Shown piece after piece: positions 7,569 to 13,157 of a stretch of DNA of 16,089 nt. A program made the translations under genes and the position numbers. The first letter of the stretch is position 1. Each line of letters opens with the position of its first letter. Under the pieces are notes generated by a model. That model searched no databases. It was not told where the DNA came from and saw nothing but the letters and a program-made list of their open reading frames with translations. This DNA is from Oscillospiraceae bacterium (GTDB lineage Bacteria > Bacillota_A > Clostridia > Oscillospirales > Ruminococcaceae): NCBI GenBank assembly GCA_017400025.1, contig JAFQAF010000043.1, positions 1-16,089 on the forward strand, given 5' to 3'.

Positions 7569-7588
7569 AAACACCCTGCAGGGTGTTT
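7569..7588 (-). terminator. Terminator after the aldo/keto reductase gene
   Basis: A perfect 20-bp palindrome of AAACACCCTG and its complement. On the minus strand the stem is followed by TTTGTTTTATAG, giving a U-rich tail. It lies 44 nt beyond the reductase stop. Confidence 0.8.
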
Positions 7589-7631
7589 CTGTGTGTGACA
7601 TAAAGGTGAAAAGTGTAAAATACCTTTGCTT

Positions 7632-8813
7632 CTATCCGAAGAGATGCAGCTTTTCCACCGCTTTTCTCACAAAGCGGTACAGCGGTACTTCCATGTGTTT
7701 TTCCACGTTTTTCAGCTCTTTTCTTATCTCTATTGCCTGCGGGCAGTGTCTTTCGCATTTACCGCAGCCTATGCATTCTGATGCCGCAGAGGACTCCTTG
7801 CGCAGGGCGGTGTTCGTTGTATATTCCACCAGCCCCCAAAAGCGGCTTTCGGTATAGCAGCGGTTGTATGTCGCAAAACTGCCGGGTATATCCACGCCGG
7901 CAGGGCAGGGCACACAGTAGCCGCAGCCGGTACAGCCCACCTTCATTTTGCTGTTGATGGCGGCCACTACCTCTTTCAGCATTTTTTCATCAGCTTCTGT
8001 CAGCCGGCCCACCCGGGCGGCGGAGGCCGTGTTTATGTTGTCCAGCACCATTTCCATACTGTTCATACCGCTCAGTACACAGGTGACCTGGGGCTGATTG
8101 TACAGCCAGCGGAAGGCCCACTGTGCCGGGGTGTACTGCAGGCTGTGGCCTGCAAATATTTTCTTTGCTTCCTCCGGCAGCTTGTTCACCAGCTTGCCGC
8201 CGCGGAGAGGCTCCATTATAAATACCGGTATGCCTTTGCTGTGGGCATATTCCAGCCCTTTTCTGCCGGCCTGGGTGTTTTCGTCCATATAGTTGTACTG
8301 TATCAGGCAGAAATCCCAGTCGTAAGCGTCAATCAGCTGGCAGAACATATCGCTGTTGCCGTGGTAGGAAAAGCCTATCTGTCTTATCCGGCCGCCGGCC
8401 TTTTTTTCGGCTATCCAGTCCTCAATACCCATTGCTTTCAGTTTTTCCCAGGCAGCCACGTCCCCCAGCATATGCATCAGATAATAGTCTATGTAGTCTG
8501 TGCGCAGGCGCTTCAGCTCTTCGCTGAACAGCTTTTCTGCACCTTCACGGCTTTTTATCAGATAGTGGGGCAGTTTTGTGGCTATGTTTATATCCTTTCT
8601 TATGCCTTTTTTTTCAAATATTTCCCCTATGGCACTTTCGCTGCCCGGGTAGATATAGGCAGTGTCAAAATAGTTTACACCTGCCTTGTACGCCGCCATT
8701 ATCTGCTTTTCTGCCTCGGCTTTGTTTATTATGCCGGCAGTCTGGGGCAGGCGCATACAGCCAAAGCCCAGTGCGGATATTTTGTTGCCGTATTTATCCG
8801 GTCTGTAGTTCAT
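7632..8813 (-). CDS. Aldo/keto reductase with C-terminal 4Fe-4S ferredoxin domain
   Basis: A 393-residue two-part protein. The N-terminal aldo/keto reductase barrel (about 1-285) keeps the catalytic tetrad D50, Y55, K80 and H114. The C-terminal part carries two cysteine clusters: CTGCGYCVPC (C295, C298, C301, C304) and CIGCGKCERHCP (C348, C351, C354, C358), which fit two 4Fe-4S clusters. This fusion is widespread in anaerobic Firmicutes and Bacteroidota and is usually annotated only as a predicted oxidoreductase; substrate and electron partner are unknown. A GAAGGA-type ribosome binding site precedes ATG 8813. It begins 46 nt after the DUF2812 gene on the same strand, so it may be the third gene of that operon, although a palindrome lies between them. 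Confidence 0.92.
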   Translation of the reverse strand: MNYRPDKYGNKISALGFGCMRLPQTAGIINKAEAEKQIMAAYKAGVNYFDTAYIYPGSESAIGEIFEKKGIRKDINIATKLPHYLIKSREGAEKLFSEELKRLRTDYIDYYLMHMLGDVAAWEKLKAMGIEDWIAEKKAGGRIRQIGFSYHGNSDMFCQLIDAYDWDFCLIQYNYMDENTQAGRKGLEYAHSKGIPVFIMEPLRGGKLVNKLPEEAKKIFAGHSLQYTPAQWAFRWLYNQPQVTCVLSGMNSMEMVLDNINTASAARVGRLTEADEKMLKEVVAAINSKMKVGCTGCGYCVPCPAGVDIPGSFATYNRCYTESRFWGLVEYTTNTALRKESSAASECIGCGKCERHCPQAIEIRKELKNVEKHMEVPLYRFVRKAVEKLHLFG

Positions 8814-8844
8814 ATATTGTCCTTCTGAAAGTATTTTTAATCCG

Positions 8845-8858
8845 GGAACAGCTGTTCC
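8845..8858. repeat. 14-bp perfect palindrome containing GAAC-N4-GTTC
   Basis: GGAACAGCTGTTCC lies between the DUF2812 stop and the aldo/keto reductase start (about 32 nt before the ATG). Its core fits the GAAC-N4-GTTC pattern of Gram-positive LexA sites, but it may also be a chance palindrome or a weak hairpin. Confidence 0.4.
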
Positions 8859-8859
8859 G

Positions 8860-9969
8860 TCAGCTGTTTTCCCATTTTTCAGCCAGAGCAGCCAGTATCA
8901 TTTCCAGCTGCCGGGGACTGTCAAAAATTGATGTGATGTATGCCACCCTGTTGCCTTTCACGGCTATGCATTCCAGCCCGCCGCTGTACAGCACCCTGTC
9001 CATACCCGGCACGTCAATCCGGCTGAAATCCTCTTCTTCATCTGCAAAAGTGGCGGTTTCAATAAAAGCCTTCACAGTGGTGTCTACCCAGGCTGTGTTT
9101 TTCAGCACCATAATTTCCTGGTACATCCACCTGTCTTTGCCGTCTATATGTTCAAAGGTGTCCCAGTATTCTGCAAAAGGGGACACATAATGTGTCACAG
9201 TGCAGTCCTGGTCCATAAAGGCGGTCTGCTCACCGTATATGCCGGCATCCCGGAAGGTGATGTAGGCCCCGTCAGAATTGTAGGGCATGGGATAAGGCTT
9301 GTTGAAATATACTGTTGCCAGCCCTGCCAGGCCTGCCGCAAACAGCACCCGGGCCGCTATGGCTGAAAAGTGGCTGACTTTATAACTGCCGCGGTCTGTG
9401 TCAAAGCCATTTTTCACCCTGCGGTAAAAGCCCACCAGTTTGACGGCGTCCAGTATCTCCTTTATTTCAAAGGAAAGTATTATTGCCACCACACCCAGCA
9501 GCCCCCAGGTACTGCCCATAAATACAAGCCAGGCTTCTGCCAGGCCGGTGTCGTGAAATATTCTGCTGAGCAGTATGCAAACTGCCACCAGTAAAGGTAT
9601 GGAAAATATGCTGAAAACGGCATCCTTTACCAGGGCTTTAAGGGCAGCGGCATAATCTGCGCTGTCTGTGTACACTTCAGCGGCTTTGCCGGCAGGTGCA
9701 CGGAATATGGCAATAAGCCCCATGGTGCATACATATTCCCAGCCTTTTGCGGCGTATCTGCTTTTTGTTTCTTCTGCCAGTCCAGTGGAAAACCACCCTT
9801 TTTTTGAAAGGGGCTGTACACGGTATTCCATATCCCGCGGCCGCCCTTTCTCATAGGAGGAGAAAAACACCCCTCTGTTTTTCAGATGCAGGCCCTCTGC
9901 GGCCTTGTTTTTATAAAATAATTCCATTCCGGCAATGTCATACCCGCCGGGCTGAAAGCTGTAACTCAT
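8860..9969 (-). CDS. DUF2812-type membrane protein
   Basis: A 369-residue protein with three parts. Residues 1-115 resemble DUF2812: AAEGLHL near 23-29, a Y(R)V segment near 49-51, then 'AAKGWEYVCTMGLIAIFRA' at 73-91. Three hydrophobic helices follow at about 117-136, 147-168 and 203-222. The last 147 residues form a soluble region, probably outside the membrane, with many aromatic and acidic residues and no domain I recognise. DUF2812 proteins are often found beside PadR-family regulators and are of unknown function; no regulator gene is adjacent here. GGAGGAG precedes the ATG at 9969. The gene starts 17 nt after the upstream membrane-protein gene ends, so the two are almost certainly co-transcribed. 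Confidence 0.75.
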   Translation of the reverse strand: MSYSFQPGGYDIAGMELFYKNKAAEGLHLKNRGVFFSSYEKGRPRDMEYRVQPLSKKGWFSTGLAEETKSRYAAKGWEYVCTMGLIAIFRAPAGKAAEVYTDSADYAAALKALVKDAVFSIFSIPLLVAVCILLSRIFHDTGLAEAWLVFMGSTWGLLGVVAIILSFEIKEILDAVKLVGFYRRVKNGFDTDRGSYKVSHFSAIAARVLFAAGLAGLATVYFNKPYPMPYNSDGAYITFRDAGIYGEQTAFMDQDCTVTHYVSPFAEYWDTFEHIDGKDRWMYQEIMVLKNTAWVDTTVKAFIETATFADEEEDFSRIDVPGMDRVLYSGGLECIAVKGNRVAYITSIFDSPRQLEMILAALAEKWENS

Positions 9970-9986
9970 TTTATCTCCTCCGCAAA

Positions 9987-10433
9987 TCAGAGCCCCTCCG
10001 GCCTGCTTTCAAGATATTTTATCTTCTGTGTTGTAAGGTTTGCAAAGTCCATAAAAAGACTGCTCAGGGCCAACATTATACAGGATGGCAGCCTGAGTAT
10101 GCCGCTTCGTACAAAAGTCAGACCGCAGGCGAACATAATCACATAAATTACATTGTAAAGCAGTCTTTCTTTTTTCAGGCTTTCAACGGTATCCTTTATG
10201 CTGATAATCAGCGGCATAATTCGCAGGGTTTCTTTCTGCTTTTCCTTTGTTCTTTTAACAGTAAGGAGGCTTATTGCAATAATAACTCCCAAAACAATCA
10301 GCCCTGCAGTGAACCACTGTTTTTCGTCTATAAGCCCGAATGCCAGAGGATAGAACCACATAAAGATAAACACACCTGTGCAAAATTGTTTTACTATAAA
10401 ATTTCTTTTGAATTTATTCAGTCTTTCTTCCAT
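9987..10433 (-). CDS. Hypothetical four-helix membrane protein
   Basis: A 148-residue protein that I do not recognise. It has a short basic N-terminus (MEERLNKFKRN), hydrophobic helices at about 13-34, 41-59, 91-108 and 112-131, and a charged Lys/Arg-rich linker between helices 2 and 3 (59-90). The C-terminus is polar. AAAGGAG precedes ATG 10433, and a good promoter lies upstream. It is the first gene of a unit with the DUF2812-type protein 17 nt downstream, so the pair may form a membrane complex; this is inferred from context only. Confidence 0.75.
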   Translation of the reverse strand: MEERLNKFKRNFIVKQFCTGVFIFMWFYPLAFGLIDEKQWFTAGLIVLGVIIAISLLTVKRTKEKQKETLRIMPLIISIKDTVESLKKERLLYNVIYVIMFACGLTFVRSGILRLPSCIMLALSSLFMDFANLTTQKIKYLESRPEGL

Positions 10434-10462
10434 AAAGGCGCTCCTTTCATATATCTGTATTA

Positions 10463-10491
10463 ATTATATAATATCAGTTCAAAGTTGTAAA
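10463..10491 (-). promoter_or_regulatory. Promoter of the membrane-protein/DUF2812 operon
   Basis: On the minus strand, -35 TTTACA (10486-10491), a 17-nt spacer and a perfect -10 TATAAT (10463-10468) lie about 30 nt before the ATG. It is divergent from the pyrB promoter, with about 80 bp between the two. Confidence 0.8.
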
Positions 10492-10570
10492 TCTGCCGGC
10501 AGAGGGGCGAAAGTGATATATTTGTGTAACTTGCCTAAAATACACCTGTTTTCATGGGGTAAACTTTTTC

Positions 10571-10599
10571 TTGCTTTTTGACATATCCTTTGATATAAT
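10571..10599 (+). promoter_or_regulatory. Promoter of pyrB (extended -10)
   Basis: -35 TTGCTT (10571-10576), a 17-nt spacer and -10 TATAAT (10594-10599), with an extended -10 TGA directly before it (10591-10593). Expected start is near 10606. A TTGACA at 10578-10583 is too close to the -10 to be its -35. Confidence 0.8.
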
Positions 10600-10609
10600 A
10601 AGTCGAAAT

Positions 10610-10655
10610 GCCAAGACGGCACCGGCACACTGCTCTTGGCAGTGTGCCTATTTTT
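10610..10655 (+). promoter_or_regulatory. Attenuator-like leader of pyrB (terminator with competing upstream strand)
   Basis: A terminator hairpin (GGCACACTGC 10624-10633 with GCAGTGTGCC 10639-10648, 10 bp, loop TCTTG) is followed by TATTTTTG, and it lies between the promoter and pyrB. The segment GCCAAGA (10610-10616), at about the start of the transcript, is an exact complement of TCTTGGC (10634-10640), which covers the terminator loop and two bases of its 3' arm. Pairing of these would form an alternative stem that prevents or alters the terminator. This suggests transcription attenuation of pyrB, but no PyrR-binding loop is recognisable. Confidence 0.65.
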
Positions 10656-10693
10656 GTATAAAATTTAATTACATATATCAGGAGGAACCAAAA

Positions 10694-11563
10694 GTGAAAA
10701 ATCTGTTCAATCTTTCCAGCCTTTCCGTAGAAGAAATCAATGCTATTCTCGACCGCGCACAGCAGTTTGCAGAAGGCGAAAAAAGCGACATCGCAAAAGG
10801 CAAAATCATTGCAAGCCTGTTCTTTGAACCATCCACAAGAACACAGAACTCCTTTACAACAGCTGTAATGCGTCTGGGCGGCCAGGTAATCACATTCAAC
10901 ACAGCAGTTTCCTCCATGAAAAAAGGCGAAACCTTCTATGACACAGTAAAAGTCTTTGAAGCACTGGGCATGGACGGCGCTATCATCCGCCACAGCGAAA
11001 ACGAATACTACAAACAGCTGGAAGGCATCAATATGCCAATCATGTCCGGCGGTGACGGCACAGGCAACCACCCAACACAGTCCCTGCTGGACCTGCTGAC
11101 AATCAGACAGGAATTCGGCAAATTTGAAGGCCTGAAAATCTGCATCGTGGGCGACGTTATCCACTCCCGCGTAGCACATACAAACATTGAAGTTATGGAA
11201 AGACTGGGCATGGAAGTTTACACATCCGGTCCGGACGAATTCAAGGAAGACGGCCTGAACTACATCGACTTTGACACAGCTGTAAAAGAAATGGATGTTA
11301 TCATGCTGCTGAGAATCCAGCACGAAAGACTGTCCAGCGAAATGGTTATGACAAAGGAAGACTACAACAAACAGTTCGGCCTCAACGCTGAAAGAGTGGC
11401 AGCTATGAAAGACCACGCTATCATCATGCACCCGGCACCATTCAACCGCGGTGTTGAAATCAATGACGACTGTGTGGAATGTGCAAAGAGCAGAATCTTC
11501 AAGCAGATGTCCAACGGCGTATTCGTAAGAATGGCAGTTGTGGAACGCGCACTGAAAGACTAA
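10694..11563 (+). CDS. pyrB: Aspartate carbamoyltransferase catalytic chain
   Basis: A 289-residue cytoplasmic enzyme that joins carbamoyl phosphate and aspartate to give carbamoyl-aspartate, the second step of UMP synthesis. Motifs: carbamoyl-phosphate loop FEPSTRTQNSF, KKGETFYDT, HPTQSLLDLLTI, LLRIQHER and HPAPFNRGVEI. The C-terminus (RIFKQMSNGVFVRMAV) is of the Bacillus type but ends about 15 residues sooner than B. subtilis PyrB. The GTG at 10694 is chosen because AGGAGG lies at 10680-10685; an in-frame ATG at 10571 would place the start inside the promoter. No pyrI regulatory-chain gene is adjacent. Thr, Leu and Gly codons are strongly biased (ACA, CTG, GGC), as in pyrC and carB. Confidence 0.95.
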   Translation: MKNLFNLSSLSVEEINAILDRAQQFAEGEKSDIAKGKIIASLFFEPSTRTQNSFTTAVMRLGGQVITFNTAVSSMKKGETFYDTVKVFEALGMDGAIIRHSENEYYKQLEGINMPIMSGGDGTGNHPTQSLLDLLTIRQEFGKFEGLKICIVGDVIHSRVAHTNIEVMERLGMEVYTSGPDEFKEDGLNYIDFDTAVKEMDVIMLLRIQHERLSSEMVMTKEDYNKQFGLNAERVAAMKDHAIIMHPAPFNRGVEINDDCVECAKSRIFKQMSNGVFVRMAVVERALKD

Positions 11564-11575
11564 TATGTAAAAGCA

Positions 11576-11605
11576 GATAGGGGCAAACACAGCGTTGCCC
11601 TTATC
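11576..11605 (+). terminator. Hairpin after pyrB (possible weak terminator)
   Basis: An 11-bp stem (11576-11586 with 11595-11605, one G-U) and an 8-nt loop lie 12 nt after the pyrB stop. No U-tract follows, so it may protect or pause the transcript rather than end it. Confidence 0.4.
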
Positions 11606-11646
11606 TTATGCAATAATGTGTTGTTACACAAAAAAATTATGTGATT

Positions 11647-11672
11647 TTTTGGCTATAAAACAATAGCCAAAA
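11647..11672. repeat. Inverted repeat near the putative pyrC promoter
   Basis: A perfect 10-bp inverted repeat, TTTTGGCTAT (11647-11656) and ATAGCCAAAA (11663-11672), has a 6-nt spacer. It covers the place where the -35 of the extended -10 at 11684-11692 would lie, which fits an operator; a hairpin role is also possible. Confidence 0.5.
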
Positions 11673-11680
11673 GTGTGAAA

Positions 11681-11726
11681 ATGTGATAGAATAAATTAGA
11701 TAAATATTTATTGAATTTTATCACAT
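11681..11726. repeat. Nested inverted repeats in the pyrB-pyrC gap
   Basis: ATGTGATA (11681-11688) is repeated inverted as TATCACAT (11719-11726); with one mismatch the arms extend to ATGTGATARAAT. A perfect palindrome ATAAATATTTAT (11700-11711) lies almost at the centre. A further direct copy of ATGTGAT occurs near 11639. The element may be a protein-binding site or a leader RNA stem. Confidence 0.45.
11684..11692 (+). promoter_or_regulatory. Possible extended -10 promoter of pyrC
   Basis: TGATAGAAT fits an extended -10 (TG-N-TAGAAT). No good -35 is present. It lies about 140 nt before pyrC, giving a long leader, and overlaps the left arm of the nested inverted repeat. Confidence 0.4.
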
Positions 11727-11833
11727 CAACATACATCTATATTCATTGCATCTGATTACAGAAAATGTAAAAAAGCGGCAGTGAATTTTGTGTGTGTAAA
11801 AAAGTGAAATTCATAAACAGAAAGGAAACAACT

Positions 11834-13108
11834 ATGCTTAATCTTTTGCTGAAAAATGGTACAGTATACATTGACGGCCAGCTGAAAAAAGCGGACGTTC
11901 TTGTTAAAGACGGTATAGTTGCCGATGTAAAGCAGGGTATCGATGCTATCGATACTCCAACTGTTGACGTTGAGAATTTATATATTTTACCGGGCTTCGC
12001 AGATGTACATGTGCATCTGCGTGAACCCGGTTTTTCTTATAAAGAGACCATTGCAACAGGCACAGCGGCAGCAGCTAAAGGCGGCTTCACACTGGTGTGC
12101 AGCATGCCGAACCTTAACCCTGTTCCGGACACAGTGGAAAACCTGATGGCCGAACAGAAAATCATTGATGAAAGCGCAGTGATAAAAGTGCTGCCGTATG
12201 CTTCCATCACTCTGGGGGAAAAGGGGCAGCAGCTGGTTGATTTTGATGCCCTGGCAGAAAAATGCTTTGCCTTCTCTGATGACGGCAAAGGCATCCAGCA
12301 GGAAGAAATGATGCTGCAGGCAATGGAAAATGCAAAGAAAAACGGCAAACCGATTGTGGCCCACTGCGAGGATGAAAGCCTGCTGCTGGGCGGCTACATC
12401 CACGACGGTGAATATGCAAAGCTTCACGGCCACCGCGGCATCTGCTCTGAAAGCGAATGGGGCCAGGTGAAACGTGACGTTGCCCTGGTGGAAAAAGCCG
12501 GTGTGCAGTACCATGTGTGCCATATTTCCACAAAGGAAACAGTGGATATAGTAAGACAGGCAAAGGCAAAAGGCCTGCCTGTAACCTGCGAAACAGGCCC
12601 GCACTATCTGGCATTCTGCGATATGGACCTGCAGGAACACGGCCGCTGGAAGATGAACCCGCCTATCAGAAGCGCCGCTGACCGCGATGCACTGATTGAA
12701 GGTATCAAGGACGGCACAATCGAAGTGATTGCCACAGACCACGCACCCCATTCCGAGGAGGAAAAGACAAAAGGTCTGGAAAAATCAAATATGGGTGTGG
12801 TTGGTCTGGAAACAAGCTTCGGCGCAATCAACACATATATGGTAAATGCCGGCCATATCAGCTTTGAAAAGCTGGTGGAAATCATGGCAATCAACCCGAG
12901 AAAAATCTTCGGGCTGCCATACGGCATAAAAATCGGCGAAAAAGCCGACTTCACTCTGGTGGACAGAGAAAAACAGTGGACAGTTGACCCGGCAGATTTC
13001 CGGTCACTGGGCAAATTCACACCTTTTGAAGGGGTGAAACTTACAGGCGACGTACTCTTTACCGTTTATGACGGCAAGGTTGTATACAATAAATTTACAG
13101 ACAAATGA
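11834..13108 (+). CDS. pyrC: Dihydroorotase, class I
   Basis: A 424-residue zinc amidohydrolase that closes carbamoyl-aspartate to dihydroorotate, the third step of UMP synthesis. Active-site residues of the class I (Bacillus-type) enzyme are present: H59 and H61 in HVHLREPG, the FSDDG segment with D150/D151, H177 in AHCED, H230 in HISTKETV and D302 in IATDHAPHS. NPPIRS (275-280) forms part of the substrate site. The start at 11834 is chosen because AAAGGA lies at 11821-11826 and MLNLLLKNG matches the family N-terminus; an in-frame ATG at 11792 would add 14 residues without a ribosome binding site. It lies 270 nt after pyrB, a wide gap for an operon, and 49 nt before carB. Confidence 0.95.
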   Translation: MLNLLLKNGTVYIDGQLKKADVLVKDGIVADVKQGIDAIDTPTVDVENLYILPGFADVHVHLREPGFSYKETIATGTAAAAKGGFTLVCSMPNLNPVPDTVENLMAEQKIIDESAVIKVLPYASITLGEKGQQLVDFDALAEKCFAFSDDGKGIQQEEMMLQAMENAKKNGKPIVAHCEDESLLLGGYIHDGEYAKLHGHRGICSESEWGQVKRDVALVEKAGVQYHVCHISTKETVDIVRQAKAKGLPVTCETGPHYLAFCDMDLQEHGRWKMNPPIRSAADRDALIEGIKDGTIEVIATDHAPHSEEEKTKGLEKSNMGVVGLETSFGAINTYMVNAGHISFEKLVEIMAINPRKIFGLPYGIKIGEKADFTLVDREKQWTVDPADFRSLGKFTPFEGVKLTGDVLFTVYDGKVVYNKFTDK

Positions 13109-13117
13109 TATAAAGCA

Positions 13118-13123
13118 GGGAGG
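13118..13123 (+). promoter_or_regulatory. Distant Shine-Dalgarno-like site before carB
   Basis: GGGAGG is the only good ribosome-binding sequence in the pyrC-carB gap, but it lies 34 nt before ATG 13158. A small hairpin (GGCG 13129-13132 with CGCC 13143-13146) between them could shorten the effective distance. AGGG (13117-13120) can also pair with CCCT (13145-13148), which would mask the site. Confidence 0.4.
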
Positions 13124-13157
13124 TTAAAGGCGAAAATCACAACGCCCTAAAAAATTT

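Noticed and set aside
10578..10599. TTGACA with TATAAT as the pyrB promoter
   Set aside because: The spacer is only 10 nt; TTGCTT at 10571 gives the correct 17-nt spacing.
10535..11590. 351-codon open frame antisense to pyrB
   Set aside because: It is a shadow: the strong codon bias of pyrB avoids TTA, CTA and TCA, which removes stops on the other strand. The product is rich in Cys, His and Phe with no recognisable domain, and pyrB is unambiguous.
11681..11726. CRP/FNR-type operator from TGTGA and TCACA half-sites
   Set aside because: The half-sites are about 30 nt apart, far more than the 4-6 nt of those operators, so only a generic inverted repeat is reported.
13136..13150. Tiny upstream ORF (ATC start, TAA stop) behind the GGGAGG before carB
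   Set aside because: ATC starts are very rare and the peptide would be four residues; the distant ribosome binding site is reported instead.
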